Source: Cryptomeria japonica
Taxonomy: Eukaryota > Streptophyta > Pinopsida > Cupressales > Cupressaceae
Assembly (NCBI RefSeq): GCF_030272615.1
Contig: NC_081405.1
Location: 604,067,177 to 604,131,176, forward strand
Length of the DNA: 64,000 nucleotides
Reading direction: 5' to 3'
Under the pieces are notes generated by a model. The model was not told the origin of the DNA. It ran no database searches and saw only the letters and a program-made list of their open reading frames with translations. Shown here one piece after another: positions 39,690-53,100 of the stretch (within the stretch, counting starts at the first letter, position 1; every line of letters starts with the position of its first letter). The translations under genes and the position numbers were made by a program.

Positions 39690-41660
39690 AAAAACAAAAC
39701 ATCTCAGAAACATATCTGCATTCAACTTAACTCTCCCTAACTCATACATTTCCTTAATTCCAAAATCCATAGTCCTTTCTCCCCCTTTGACATCAAGGAG
39801 AAAAGGGTTCCTCAATGAAAAAGAAAGAGGAGAAATATGTATACAACTGCAAAATGTCAAAAACATTTGTACCAAATCAAAAAGCCTTCAACTGTTCTTC
39901 TTTGGAAAGACAAGCTTGTATTTCTCCTTCAATTCTAGAAGAAGAACCTCTCAAGAATGCATAACCAATTTAATGTTGACTAAAAGACTTCTACACTACA
40001 GTAGAAAATCAACAACATGGGGAAAACAATCCAGAGCAAATGGATTTTGCTCATACTCAACTGCACTGCCAAGCAATGCTGAAAAATGCTCTAACTTTGC
40101 CTCAACAATCTCTTTTACTGTAGAAAACACATTTACAAAGTATTCTCTCTTCCTCTACAAATATAAGAGTTCAGCTTTAAGAGAGTTTTTTTTTTTTCTC
40201 TACTCACCATCCTTGTCATCCTAAAAATCAAAGGATTTACCCAATAAACCCAATTAATCTTCAATAGCATAAATTTTAGTTTTATGTTTTACTGTAGCTG
40301 CTAACCATGAGATACAGTACTTGTAGATTCTACTAGCACTGCAGATACAATCTCTCATTTTCTTAATGCATACCGATAGACCTTTCTCCGCATCATCATA
40401 TTCCTTTAACAAATTTTGTATATCAATACCTTTCTCCTTTGATATACCAACCTCAACTAATTGCTAATATATCTTCTGCTTAAGAATTTCACAAAGAGAC
40501 TCTAGAAGTGGGTTACTGATATCTTCAATACTGATACTATTCTCGACCAAGTGATTCACCAAAATATTCTCAATTCTATCTAACTCAACAGAAGTCATCC
40601 ACATCTTACTAATTTTCTTGATTCCATCTATGATGTCAACCATCTCCAGTAAATTTAATTCATCATTTGATTCTTATCTTCCTTCTCTACAACATCCAAT
40701 TCTCCTTGAGCTACAGGAGAGTTTGGATCCTCAATTACAACAATATCATCATCTTTTAGATCCTTCTTATTTTTCTTCAATTTTGAGACACTCATATGTA
40801 TAGATTTTCTTCTTTTCTTTTATCTAAAGGAAGAACCTCAAGAACCAGTAATAGGGGATACCAGACCGACACTTCACATGTTTAGGAAAGATTTGAAATA
40901 TGCATTTCATTCTTCCTCTTTTCTATCTAAACTATTCAAATATTTGAATATCTGCCTTGCAATCGGGACACCAGATTCCCATATTACATTTTCTTTGGCC
41001 GAAAGAGATCCCAAACAATATATGACCAAACAAACAAGAAACAATCCAAACCTGAAGGGTTAAATCTTCCCTTTTGACATCTTGATATTTTTAAATAACA
41101 AGTCCCTTAACAATTTACACAAGTCAAATGATTTGTCTTCCATTACAAGCATATGTTCCATATACACAACACTTGCAGAAGTGACACATTCTCTATTTCT
41201 AAATTAGATGTTATAAGAAATGTCATAAGAAACATACCTCACAATAGGGTTGATGATCTTGTCAATGATTAGTGCTCATTGATGACCCCTTATGGTGGTT
41301 AGGATTTTCACTTCTCAATTCTTAATCGAGTTCTTAACCAAATCATCTCCATTATCGCATAAGTTGGTGATAACTGAGATAATCTCCTTTATGATTGGAT
41401 AGGGTTTATCCAGCACAATGTTGTCATTCCACACATGGCTAAGAATCACTCGAATAACATCTGCACCATCAAACCAAGAGAATTCAGTCCATAGATTTAG
41501 ACCTATATACTCCAATTCCATAACTCGCTACAATTCATCATTAATCAGACTAGTTTCTACATTTTTTATTTTCTCTGGGTCAAATTCATCCATGAAAACT
41601 CTTTCCAAAACTTGAAAATCTACACTACTTGATTCTCCAATGATCATCTTTCTTTCCATG
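39690..41660 (-). pseudogene. ORF2 relic of the minus-strand non-autonomous element
   Basis: Starts near 41655 (MIGESSSVDFQVLERVFMDE) and is then broken by stops and frameshifts. Blocks align with the second ORF of the plus-strand sister: WFDGADVIRVILSHVWNDNI against VFEEVEWLRYILNKVHDEFI, and DKSFDLCKLLRDLLFKNIKM against NKRCDLCSVLLSELLLNLKK, each in the same order and spacing. The C-terminal third is helical (TVKEIVEAKLEHFSALLGSA). No enzyme motif is visible. It resembles in general layout proteins annotated in databases as putative plant transposon protein, but I cannot confirm that. Unknown function. Confidence 0.6.
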
Positions 41661-41929
41661 TTCACTTGTTGTACTCTTTTTCTCTGCTTCTCTTCTACTT
41701 TTCACAATATTCTCAAATACAAATTATATGACAATGAATGAATGAATCCAAAAAGTTGATACTTATCATGCTAAAAATATCCTTTAGGGTTTTTCCACCA
41801 AGAAATGTCTTGTTTATGATGTCAACAACAGCCTTTGATTACCAGATAGCCTCTAAAATCAGTCATGCTGGATCAACGACATGATTCACTCAGATTGGGG
41901 AGAGTAAAAGATTTTTTATTTCAAAAGAG

Positions 41930-42995
41930 AACTCCCCCTAAGCCAAAGCAATATGCTCAGTTACCAAAGGAAGAGGTGCATGTACTAGATTTCAGTATAC
42001 CAAGCTCACTTTCTATGTTCACTTCCTTCTTTCTACAATCCAGGTTTTCCTTCTTCTTTGATTCATTATTATTCATCACATTCTTCTTAGTACATTTTTC
42101 CACATTTCCATTACCATATTGATAAGCATAATGTCCATATTGCTTTCACTTCAAACAATTGATAACCTTCCTTGCAAAATTTATTGGATGAGATCTGTAT
42201 CTACATTGATTAGCTTTATGACTATAGCCTTTGCAAGTATAAAAATATACATGAAATTTGTAATTCATCTTATTTGCTCCAACTAGATTATGATTCTAAC
42301 TCACAGAATGGTTTCTATAGTGATTTTATTTATGACCAAATCTCTTGCAGCCATAACATTGAATGCTTTTATAGTTTGCAATGTTATGTAATAATTTATT
42401 ACATTGAAAACAATAACAATTAAAATGCGTACCTTTGGACATTAGGTTGACGAACTGGTTGTATTATTGCATTAGTATTCTGATTCTAGCACTTTCCTCC
42501 ATCTTCTGATTTCTTTTCAACTTCATTTTTAACCTCTTTGCCTTTTTATTTTTCATTCAAATCCGAACACTCACCATGTTGAAATCCAAGTCTAGTCTTG
42601 TCCAAATGAGCTTTCTACATGCTAATCAACTCTTCCAAGAGCTTTCTAATGTCAGGAGCCTTATTCTTTGTCTTCACTTTCTTCACTTCTTGCTCTACCT
42701 TCTCACATTCCTTATACTTTATCTTGATTGTTTCTTTTAGGGTCTCCTCTATATTATCCTTGTCCTCAATCTTTTGCATCGGATATTTAATAGTATCATT
42801 CACCTACTTCAACTGATTGTTAACCTCCTTATACCTCAATTTGAATGTTTGGATTCTCTCTTAGCTTCTGCGCACATTCATTCACTACCTTCACATTCTC
42901 TTTCAATTCCTCATTTTCTAATTCAACACTCTCCAATTATTCAAGAGATAACTTCAAGTCTTGATCCAGCTGAACTGATCATGCACATAGGTGCC
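41930..42995 (-). pseudogene. ORF1 relic: coiled-coil gag with four CCHC knuckles
   Basis: Read downward, a Glu/Lys-rich helical part (LENEELKENVKVVNECAQKL near 42900; KYKECEKVEQEVKKVKTKNK near 42700) is followed by four zinc-knuckle blocks at about 42420-42130. Knuckle 1 is CFQCNKLLHNIANY, last Cys now Tyr. Knuckle 2 is CYGCKRFGHK, stop, NHY, with CAA now TAA and the last Cys now Tyr. Knuckle 3 is FYTCKGYSHKANQC, first Cys now Phe. Knuckle 4 is CLK, stop, KQYGHYAYQY, two Cys lost. Cys-to-Tyr here is TGT-to-TAT, a transition. Gag proteins of this kind package element RNA in virus-like particles in the cytoplasm. Copia gags normally have one knuckle, so four is unusual. The same four-part arrangement occurs at 49250-49570. 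Confidence 0.72.
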
Positions 42996-43050
42996 ATCAA
43001 CCAACACAGATCTCCCTCAAGTAGCTAAGCTTCCAAGCAAAGGAGAAAAT

Positions 43051-43063
43051 CTCTGATACCAAT
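43051..43063 (-). promoter_or_regulatory. Primer-binding site, minus strand
   Basis: CTCTGATACCAAT on the plus strand, that is ATTGGTATCAGAG on the minus strand: the initiator Met-tRNA complement directly after the 5' LTR. Confidence 0.9.
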
Positions 43064-44320
43064 TGATGGATTGGTTGAAGGGACCAAAATACTGAGAAGG
43101 AGTGAATTAGTATTCTCACATATTCTAAAACTTTCTCGAAATCGTAAACCTTTGCTGATATATAAAACTCATCAATTAAGCATATCAAACAAAGGATACT
43201 AAATGCAAAATAAACATGAAACACAACCACAAAAGGAACACCATATTTTTATACGTGAAAAACCCAAATGGGAAAAACCATGGAGAGTGTTAACTCTCAA
43301 GCCAATATAACTAGTTATATTGTGATTATAAAAGGGGTGGCTCATTGCCAGGTGGCTCACTACCAAAATTACAAAACTGCTCACTACCAAACTATTCACT
43401 CCAAGATTACAAAAAGGTGGCTTACTATTGGAATGATCACTATAAAAGGTATGATTGAATTGAATAAATTCACATCTCCAATGCATGAGATCAGTTCCAA
43501 GTTAATATTTAATCACAATTCACAAACCCTATAGAAGATCCAGTGAAAGATCTTTGTACAAATCCTTAAGCACTTGCAACAGATCTATTGAAGGATTATT
43601 GCAAAATTGTTTGCACTCTGATTCTACACCAACTACCTTTGTTGTTCACAACTCACACTTCACACTCTATTACTCACACCTTGTACTCTTACTTCCACAT
43701 ACATATTATCATCACATACTTCTCTATATACTGGAAGGCTCATGCACTAAGATAATATGTCAACCTAGCTCAACACATTATCCAACAAAAACATGATAAA
43801 CAAGCCAACCTCGACAAGATGTTTACATACTCCACAATTAATTCACTGATGCATATACCTTAATTACTAGAATGGGACAAGGGTCATCCAGACCCATAAA
43901 AGTTGACCCATAAATGTAAAACTCTAAACATGATGACTCCAAACTCCAAGAATATAGATTTTACTCATACCATAGATACCAAACCATGAGCCATGAAAAT
44001 ATACTTTTTCCAAAGCCAAAAATAGTGAATGTACCTTAACACATAACTGATACTAGGATCAATATAGACACACCTTAAAATTTTGGATATAAGGATCTTC
44101 TAGAAATAACTCCAATAGATCAAACACAAATCACTACATCACATTATAATTCACATCACTTGCCCATAAATGCACACACCAACTACTCACAACACTAAAC
44201 ACAACATCTGGACTAAACTAGATGACTGACTTGAAATCAATATACTACTCATATACCGTCTAGACCAAACTGAATAATTGGTTTAACATCAATGACAATA
44301 ATATTCACAAAAGTCTAACA
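43064..44320 (-). repeat. 5' LTR of the minus-strand non-autonomous element
   Basis: 1,257 bp, colinear with 38478-39651. Matching blocks include TTGAAGGGACCAAAATACTG, AACATGAAACAC and AACCCAAATGGGAAAAACCA (the shared LTR module in antisense). Confidence 0.92.
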
Positions 44321-44325
44321 TTTTT

Positions 44326-44511
44326 ATGGGCATTAAATCTAGTATTAGGGCCCATGTTCATACACTGAGTACTTTGGTTTTATCTTGAGCCCATTGTGCA
44401 TAGTAGCATTATAGCTTGGGTTAGCCTTGAGGTTATCCCTGCTAGTTATTGTTTTTGTAGTAGATGCCCTAGATTTTATCTTATAGTTTCTTTGCCTCTT
44501 GGTTAGACAAG
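44326..44511 (+). other. Short leader with a degenerate primer-binding site
   Basis: GTAGCATTATAGCTTGGGTT (about 44402-44421) resembles the Met-tRNA primer-binding site TTGGTATCAGAGCTTGGGTT with several changes. It lies about 100 bases before the gypsy gag start, so it is probably the primer-binding site of that relic. Confidence 0.4.
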
Positions 44512-47366
44512 ATGCCTCAAAGGGGTAGAGGCTATGGGTGGGTTGGTCAGATGGGTACTTGATAGAACCCTCGTCCAGAGGATTGTGAAGAGACTCATCG
44601 AGAGGAACAACGGTATGACCAATAGGAAGAGGAAGCCTACAGTGAGAATTGACAGGGTGATGTGGCAGTACACTAGTTGATTAATATCCTTGAGGAGATT
44701 CTTGCCTATTTGGTCTTGATGCATGAGGAGAATCAACAAGAGGAATCATGCCATTCCAATCATTAGGATAGAGTTGTGTTTCAAGTGAGAGAGAGAGTTT
44801 TCACCTCAAAGGAGAGACAATGCGATTCCAGATCAAGATGCGGTCATAACAAGATACATGAGAGATCTTGTTAGGTCTCGACTTCCCACCTTTGATGGAT
44901 CTAGTAGTGGGACAAAGGTGTATATTGGCTCTTGGATTTGGGTAGGTGTTTTTCTATGCATTTGTATAGAAGTAACACCAAGGCTAGGTGTGCTATGATG
45001 CACCTTCATAGATTTGCTTCCACTTGATGGTGTATGGAGGAGCTTAAGCTTCATTTGGATATTGCATCAGTATCTAGGGAGATGTTTCTGGAGTGGTTTC
45101 ATGATTATTTCTTTTCAGACCTTTGAAGATAGAGGAAGGCAGATGAGTTCCACAACCTGAATCAGTTGACTATGACAATTGAGTAGTATGAGCATAAGTT
45201 CTTTGAACTTAAGTAGTATGCAGGGATAGTGTATGATGAGGCTATGTTGGTGCAACATTTTTTTAGGGACCTTAATGCCCATATTAGTGGAGGTGTTTAG
45301 GCCTTTGAACCCAAGACTATGGAGGTAGCCATGGAGAAGGCATATTTGGTTGAGGAGAATTTGTCTTTGGCCTTAGGAGGACAACAAGTAGTGCAAACCA
45401 ATAGTTCTTTGACTTCTAGTTTAGGTGTAAGAGGTGCATAGTCATAGGCTTTAGGATATGCTACGAGTCACCCTTGATCATTCAAGGGTGGACGGTTTTA
45501 GCAGAAGAAGAACAATTTTTCAAACAAAGATTTTCTCATGATGGTAGGATCTAGGAAGAAAAAGATCGTCATAGGAAGCGTGTTCAACATTTCCACGTCA
45601 TGTAGCCAACTCAAATTTCTCAGTAGAACTCTAGTAGAGGCAATTTCTAGTAATTCAGTGCATCTTCATCTAGCTCAGGTTTCAGTAGAGGAAGTTATTT
45701 CACTTGTGGTCAACATGATCATATTGTAGTACATTATCCTCAAAGATCTACACAGATGTCTAGCCAGAGGCCAACATCTTCATAGGCTACTATGGGAGAT
45801 GCATGGAGATCTCATCAAGTCTTTGTGGCAGTTGATAACTGCTAGGCTGAGAATTAAGGTATAGTTGTAGAGACCATAAGTGAAATAGGTGGTATTTCTT
45901 GCTCAATATTGTTTGATTTTGGTGTTATGAATTTTTCTTTCTCTTTTTTTAGTAGAGAGATGCAGGTTCTCAGTGGTCAAAAAAGTTGATAAGTGGTAAG
46001 TTGAGTTAGCTATAGGGTCCAAGTTGGTGGTGGACTCTCTTGTTCATGATTGTATGTTGGATTTAGGAGTGTGCTCCACCATTGTGGATCTTCATGTAAT
46101 TTCATTGGGATCCTAAGATGTTGTGTTGGGTATGGACTGGCTTGAGGCACATTAGGCTAAGTTTGATTGTTGTTGTAAGAGGATGAAGTGTCTTGGAGAT
46201 GGTGGTGAGAGTGTGCAGGTTGTGGGTGTCTAGTGACCCATTTCTCTTTGCATGATTTTTGCTATGCAGTTGAAACAATGTGTGATGGGTATGTCAGTTG
46301 TTTGCAATTACGGTGAATGACTTGGATGAGGGTGAGATTCAGGATGATCTCTTTCATTGTCAACCTATTATTCAAAGTTTTTAGATGTATTTCCTAGCGA
46401 GATTCTAGGTATGCCACCTAAGCATGACATTTATTTTCAGATAGATTTAGTTGTTGGGGTAGAGCCAATTTCTAAGGCACCTTATCAAATGACCACTCAG
46501 GAGTTGAGTGAATTGTGGTTGGAGTTGGAAGAGTTTCTAGCTAAGAGGTTCATTCATCCTAGTGTTTCTCCTTGGGGAGGACCAATTTTATTTGTTAAGA
46601 AGGATGGATCTCTTTGCTTGTGTATAGAATATTAATTGGACAATTTTTTGTACTTGTTATGGACATTATGAGTTTACAATGGTTCCTTTTGGGCTTAGTA
46701 ATGCACCCCCAATTTTCATGAGTTTGATGATACATTGATAGATTCTTCCTTGTGTTCCTTGATGACATCTTGATATATTCAAGGACTATAGAGGAGAATG
46801 AGGAGCATATGAGGCGGGTATTGCAGTGTCTTCATGGAAACTAGTTGTATGTCAATTTGGCTAGATGTGATTTCTTCCAGATTGAGGTGAAATATCTAGG
46901 TTATGTTATTTCAGAAGAGGGTATTGTAGTGGATCCCTCTAAGATTCAGGTGAGTATAGATTGGAAAGTGCCTACTAATATGGATGAGGTTCACATCTTT
47001 ATGGGCCCTTTAGGATACTATCATCGATTTGTTAAGGGGTTTTCAAGGATATCTTATCCTATATTTTTTCTTCTAAAGAAAGGGAAGAAGTTTGTTTGGT
47101 CAAAGTAGTGTGAGAGATTTCCAGATCCTTAAGGAGCATCTAACCAGTGCACCTATTTTAACAGTGCCAAATCCAATAGGAGATTTTCTTGTGTGTACGG
47201 ATTTTCTTTAGAAGGTTTCAGATCATTCTGGTCATGTGATAGCCTACGAGTCTCACAAAATCAAGGATCATGAGTTGAGCTGTCCCTCACAATTTGGAGT
47301 TGGCAGCACATGCTTTGGTGAGATGGATTCATTTTCTCCTCAGGCATCGACTTTAGTTGTATAGTG
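44512..47366 (+). pseudogene. Ty3/gypsy gag-pol relic, interrupted by an LTR insertion
   Basis: Gag starts at 44512 (MPQRGRGYG). Later blocks include RLPTFDGSSSGTKV, LTMTIEQYEHKFFELKQYAG and MEVAMEKAYLVEENLSLALG. A degenerate zinc knuckle (YFTCGQHDHIVVHYP, outer Cys now Tyr) lies near 45690. A protease-like stretch follows (GGISCSILFDFG, then VVLGMDWLEAH). RT begins with [20 protein letters not shown] and [20 protein letters not shown], then [17 protein letters not shown]. After IEY the central RT is deleted, and the relic rejoins at [17 protein letters not shown], with FLDDILIYS (catalytic pair retained) and KYLGYVISEEGIVVDPSKIQ. RNase H continues to about 47360, where the LTR element 47367 is inserted. 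Stops and frameshifts are frequent. Function in life: chromosomal retrotransposition. Confidence 0.88.
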
Positions 47367-48500
47367 TGTTGGCACAAGACACTAGTTTGGTGATGCTCTA
47401 GTAAATATTGGTGATGTCTGATGCATGATATTGCTTAGGATTTTTCATTGATGGAAACTCAACCTATTTATCTTATCCAAGATGGAGTTTTGGTGCAAAT
47501 GTTTTAGTGATACTCTGTGTACAATTTTGGTGAACAGTTCTCATTTTTGGTGATGTTTTTTTGGTTCCTATAATCTGAGTTTAGTTGATTAATTTTAAGA
47601 AACAAATTATCATGCAATATTACCCTTCGGTGTTGATTCTTTAGCATGTTAGATGGTTTGGTATCTGGTAGTGTAATAAAATAGGGTTATCTTCATTATT
47701 GATGGTATAACGTGTGAAATGGATTCTTTGAGGTGATTCTGGTAGTTGTTGTTAAGTTCAAGGTAATTGAGCTTACTTATGGGAAGTGTGTGATCATATG
47801 TTTTGGATCCGAAATATTGTTTTGTGAAGATCTGAGCCAACTTGAAGCTACACATTTCATATTCTGATATTTTGTGAGGTCGACTTGTGGCAGATCAAAT
47901 TTGCTAGTGAAGATATATAAGATTGACTTGGTTAGTGCATTTATGTATGGATATGGTATGTGAGATGATTTTGGGATAAATTGAGCATAGTTTCATTTGC
48001 ACCCCTTAAATTTTGTTGATCCAATAATCAATAACAAGGCAGAATAGATAAGTTTATCAGAACACTTTAGCAGATCACCTTGTGCCTAATAGGAACTGTT
48101 ATTTGGCATGGTCATATGCTTTTTTTCAGTTCATTACTCATTGTAATAATTTTCTATTAGCACGTAAAGAAGTGAGCCTTCCTCCAGGTCATATCCCTTT
48201 TGTAATTGAGTAGTGAGCTCTAAGTAGTGTGCCTGAATCTATGTGCATTCCAATTCATGTAATATTATTTTACTATTGGCCATAGTATAATAATATTGTG
48301 GGTTCAAATCCAATCATGGTTTTTCCCTTTTCGGGTTTTCATGTAAAAATTTTTGTGTTATGGTTATGTTCTCATTTGCTTTGTGTTTTTGCATTTCAAT
48401 TTCTTATATGTTTATCTGGTTGATTAAGAATCATATTAACATGTTTATAAATACCGTAACACTGATTCGCCCACCCTCTCAGTGTTAATTGATTCCAACA
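47367..48500 (+). repeat. 5' LTR of the plus-strand non-autonomous element
   Basis: 1,134 bp, ending GTGTTAATTGATTCCAACA. Colinear with 53562-54140 over its first 570 bases (for example TGCTTAGGATTTTTCATTGA against TTCTTAGGATTTTTCATTGA). It contains CATGGTTTTTCCCTTTTCGG near 48318, the shared LTR module. Confidence 0.9.
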
Positions 48501-48501
48501 A

Positions 48502-48518
48502 TTGGTATCAAAACTTTG
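48502..48518 (+). promoter_or_regulatory. Primer-binding site
   Basis: TTGGTATCAAAACTTTG: the initiator Met-tRNA complement with two G-to-A changes relative to the intact copia element (TTGGTATCAGAGCTTTG). Confidence 0.88.
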
Positions 48519-48568
48519 TGCCTCAGAAGAAGCCTAATAGCTTGAGGAAGATCTGTAAGATTGAATCA

Positions 48569-49727
48569 ATGGACCCTAGTTTGCAAAGACAACTTGCTAT
48601 CACACTTTAATATCTTGATACATAAATGAAGGAAAATAGTAGCTTGAAATTAAATCTAAATGCAGCTAAAGACTTCATTGAAACCCTAAAAGATCAAATA
48701 GACACTTCTTGGGAAAAGAGAAAGGAGCTAAAGGAAAAAGAAAAAGAAAGTGTTGACAATCAAATTCTACAAGACAAGACTAATGAATGTGAGAAGCTGG
48801 CTAGGGAGAATGCATTTTTGAAGAATGAGATGCAATCTATTGTGATGAAGTTAACTAAGGAGATTGAAGACCAGAAGAAGAATGGAGAAAGCTTGACTCA
48901 ATCCTTGAAAGACAGATCTGATGAATGTAATAAACTAACCTATGAGAATGATGAGTTGAAGCTTGAGTTGATGCAAACAAAGAATGATGGGAAATAACTT
49001 GAAAGACAAATCATAATTCTGAGAGATTAGTTGAATACTGCTAATGAGTACACAAAGAAGTTCAAAGCTAGTTCAACTTGATTGGATGAGATGCTAGATA
49101 GTTAGAGATATGGGAAAAAAACAAGAGAACTTGGATATGAGCAAGGAGAATCCTCTGGTTCTGGATAGAGAAATACAAAATCAAATCATCAGTAGAGAAA
49201 GAAACCTCTGGTAAGACAACCTAATGCCTATAAATTCAATGGTAGATATTTTCTTGCAATAAATTATGTCATATGGCAAACAAATGCAGGAGTAGAATGA
49301 ACAATGGGATGATGAACAACGTGGTGAATAATGGCCCTACCTTTACCGATCAATGTTCCAAATGCAACAATTTTGGTCATAAGTCAAATATGTGTAGAAT
49401 GATGATCAATTTCTAGAATAAGAGATGCTATGCATGTGGGATGTTTGGACATATATCTAACCAATGTAGGATGAGACAAAATCAGATGAACTTTAGGCCT
49501 ATGTAGAGAAATATTGTTTGTCATGCATGTAAAAAAATAGGTCATATTGGAAGACATTGCAGAAGAAAGAATGCACCGGTGAACAAGATCAAATTAGATA
49601 AGAAAGGAAAACAAAAAGTATATGAAATCATAGATCAACACAAGAAAATGTGGGTAAAGAAGGAAGATCAAAATATGCAGAATGGCTCCACACTAGAATC
49701 CGGTGATGGAACCTCATCCGATAACTA
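48569..49727 (+). pseudogene. ORF1 relic: coiled-coil gag with zinc-knuckle array
   Basis: ATG at 48569 (MDPSLQRQLAI). The next 240 codons are a long coiled coil (NLNAAKDFIETLKDQIDTSW; KLARENAFLKNEMQSIVMKL; DECNKLTYENDELKLELMQT), broken by TAA, TAG and TGA codons at Gln- or Arg-like positions. One frameshift later comes a row of CCHC blocks: a damaged first one (SCNKLCHMANKC, about 49252-49290), then CSKCNNFGHKSNMC, CYACGMFGHISNQC and CHACKKIGHIGRHC up to about 49562. The last three are intact CX2CX4HX4C motifs. The C-terminus is basic (KIKLDKKGKQKVYE). The role should be RNA packaging in virus-like particles supplied or shared with an autonomous copia. The minus-strand sister has the same four-block array. 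Confidence 0.78.
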
Positions 49728-50135
49728 GGGCTTTTTGGCCTTAGGGGAATTTTTTCATGCAAATTAGTAGAACCCCCTCTTCGGAGATCTGTAACCAGTT
49801 TCGAAAGGTTGCAAAAGATTTAGATAGAGCATGCAAATGATATCCAAAATTTTTTGTAATAGTTTGGTAATCTAATGGAAGAAATGATGAAAAATAGTAT
49901 AACCAAAAGATTTAATGATGAGCATTTATTACAATTGGAAATTAGGTTTAAAAGGGAATTTTGGATGCTCATTCTTCACAATGTGATCAAGAGAAAAGAG
50001 CAGAGCAGAAGAGTGAAAGAGATTTGACAGTGAAACTGAGCTTGAAATGATCATTTAGAGATTTCATGTGCCTGGTTGTGAATCAAAGAGGTATTTATTT
50101 GTTAACGAGATACCGTTTAAAACCCTAGAACTGTC
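49728..50135 (+). other. Spacer between ORF1 and ORF2
   Basis: About 400 bases, non-coding apart from a short in-frame tail after the TAG at 49725 (GFLALGEFFHAN). It may be an untranslated spacer. No internal promoter or splice site could be established. Confidence 0.4.
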
Positions 50136-53100
50136 ATGGCATCTGCATCTGGAATTTCTACCCCTCTAGTTGACAAGATTTCTAAGAGGGCCAGGCCCAT
50201 TTTCAAGTGACATCCTTTCAAATCGATTGAAGATGATTCAAAAGGAGCATTTTCTTCAATTCCATACAACATTATTTATAACGAAGATATAGGGGCATAC
50301 ATTCACTGTGACAATGAAGAACTTAGAAACATAGACATGCTTACACTCTACAATAAGCATATGGCAGATAGTCTTGGCAATCTGAAGCCAAAATTATAGA
50401 TTCTTCACGACAAGGGATTCACTTAGTTTGTTCATTTTCTAGTATTTGAAGAAGTAGAATGGCTCCGCTACATCCTCAACAAGGTTCATGATGAGTTTAT
50501 CTTGCTACATAGACCACATAAGATCACAAAGCAGGCCATTGAGGCAGTCATATGCTTGAGTGCAACTAGTGAGATTCCAAGCTTGAGGAAAGTGTTGAAT
50601 ACTATTGTGGCAGTTGTTACTGGTTGCTAATATGAAATCCGATCCATGACAATTAGTGATATAGTTGAGCATGATGTGAGATTCACCTCAATGGTTGTGG
50701 GTTATAAAGTATATCAATCCAGCAAGTAGAACTCAGTCTCTGGTACTGCAATATTCATTGCATTTCAGATGCTTAAGGAGAATAAAAGGTGTGATCTTTG
50801 TTCCGTACTTCTGAGTGAATTATTGCTTAACTTGAAGAAAATTAAACAAGAAAAGATAAATAATTTCAAGTTTGGATCATTAATTGTGTACTTATCTCTA
50901 TATTTTTTTGAATGAGATCGTCAGTATTAAAAAAGTCTAGTTGGCTTATGACAAAGTGATGGTGATGCAAATTAAGGAAGGTTGATGGGTATAGGTTATG
51001 CTACAATGATAATATCTACCTTATGGGGATATTTAAAGAACTTTCAAGCCTCCATGAAAGCTAGAGAAATATTTCCTAAGGAGATAGTTGAGAAATATGA
51101 GAAGATAATTTGTTTTATGGCTGATAAAGATCAATGCCATATGAAGGCAGTTGAGCTAAGAACAACCTAGATCATGCCCATGGGGTATAAAGTTGATGCT
51201 ATCACACTTGAAGCATATGCACAACATCTACTAAGTCAACTAATAGATCGGAAGGAAGAAAGATTTGAAACTTTTTAGGAAAATGACCTTAACCTACATA
51301 AGAAATTCACTGAGGCTAGAAGGAAGAGGAAGGTGAGAAAGGAGGTAGAGGAGATTGTAGAACAAATGGGTATTACCAAGGAAGTAGTGTAGAATGCAAG
51401 GGAGAAAAACATTCTAAAGGAGGAAGATGTGGTGAAACCACAAGCTAAACTGGTTTCTCCCATGCAGCCCAAGACCAAGCCTAGAAAATCTAAACCTACC
51501 TCCATTGTGCAGAAGTTGGTACCTCCTCCACGTAAGCCTAAACCGGCAATATCTATTGGGGGAGCAGGGAAAAGGAAGAAGGAGAAGCATATAAGACAAT
51601 ATAGTGCAGAAAAAAAGGAAACAAATTCAAATGAAGAGGTAAGGCAAGTTAAGAAGATTGCTTCCTATGCAAGGGTAGTCTAGAAGCCTAAATCCGATGA
51701 TGCTCCTCCATCCAAGAATGCTAAACCTCAAGCAGAACCATCCAAAAAGGCTAGGAGAGGCAAGAAGAAGAAATCAGAAATAGAAGAATTTTATGTATAC
51801 TATGATAATTTTAAGGATAAAGACCAACAGGCAGTAGAAGAAGCAATTGTAGACTATACGGATAAATTTAGTAAGGTTTAAATAGAGTTATCATCTATGA
51901 TCCCAAAGAGAGTGTATGATATCTTGGCTTCTCGATGACACACATCCAACATAGAAGATGAAAGGTTGAAAGAAATTACATTAGTAAAGCTATGTCCAAA
52001 CTTGCAAAAGAAAACTTTTGAAGTAAGCATAGAGTGAATAAAATAATGATCGGAAGGGTAGATGAAGTAGTAAAAGACACTGAAGGCATTTTGAGGAAAT
52101 TTTTAAAAGAAAATGGCTATCAAATTATTTTGAAGAAGAATGATACTCAACTAGAAGGCCATTCAAGAAAAGACACTTCTCCTTCGACAATTCATGTGCA
52201 GACAGATGTTCCACGGGATCAACCAACTGTACAAATTGATTTGGTTGAATAGGTAGCTCCAGTTGATGCCTCTAAAAATCAAGCAATGGATAACTTCGAT
52301 GACGCTACTCAGGATCATCCTAAGATAGAAATAATTATAGAGATGATAGCAGAGGAGTTCGGTGAAGCGGGAAAGACTGTAGATGTAGGAAAAGATGGTA
52401 AAAAAGGAGAGAGGATGAAAAGGGTAACAATGCATAATCAATGAAGGAAAATGGTGAAGAGCAATCAGATAAAGCTCTGGCAACCATGAGAAAAGTTACT
52501 ATTCTTGATAAGAGAAAGCATACTGCAGTTGAAGATGATCTTTCTCATGGTCTGATAGATCTAAGCACCTTATCCCCTCTTCAAGAATTGAAGTTGGCCA
52601 CTCTTGTGCAAATCGAGGCTAGTGAGGACTTACTAAAGTCCACTTTGGAAGAGAAAGGAGTGATATCTTTGGCCATTGAAGTCTTGGAAAAATATTTACC
52701 TGACCTTAAGAATATTTCAAATGACTCACCCTCCAGTAAGCTTAATGATATGTTAAATAAGTTAAATCTAATTTTGTATCATTAGAGAAAGTGGTAGATA
52801 TAAAGGTTTTCAATAAATTCAATGAGATGAGGCTTCAAACATATTTGAAGATAATTGAAGATGACAAGGATTTTTTAAAGACTACGGTGAAGAGTGCAAA
52901 GGATGCATTAAGTGAAGATGGAAAAATATTTAAATCATGTCTATTTTTGCCTATTTACTCTAGACATTGATAGACAAATAAGAGATTTTGAAGGGAAGCT
53001 AGCTAGTGTCGATCATTCATTTTACCTTCATTCAGTTTTTCCTAGCTCCCTTAAAGCCCAAATAACAGATTTTACTAACAAAATAAAGGGCTTGAATAAA

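Larger units (their letters stand above)
38478..44320 (-). mobile_element. Non-autonomous LTR element, gag with four zinc knuckles plus ORF2, no RT
   Basis: A 5,843-bp minus-strand element. Both LTRs begin TGTTAGACTT and end CTTCAACCAATC plus about 3 bases. The Met-tRNA primer-binding site lies just inside the 5' LTR (43051-43063) and a polypurine tract (AAAGGGGGAGA on the minus strand) just inside the 3' LTR. Both flanks carry TTTTT (38473-38477 and 44321-44325), compatible with a 5-bp target duplication but weak because it is a homopolymer. The 3.4 kb interior encodes a coiled-coil gag with CCHC motifs and a second ORF, but no protease, integrase or RT. It is the sister of the element at 47367. 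Confidence 0.85.
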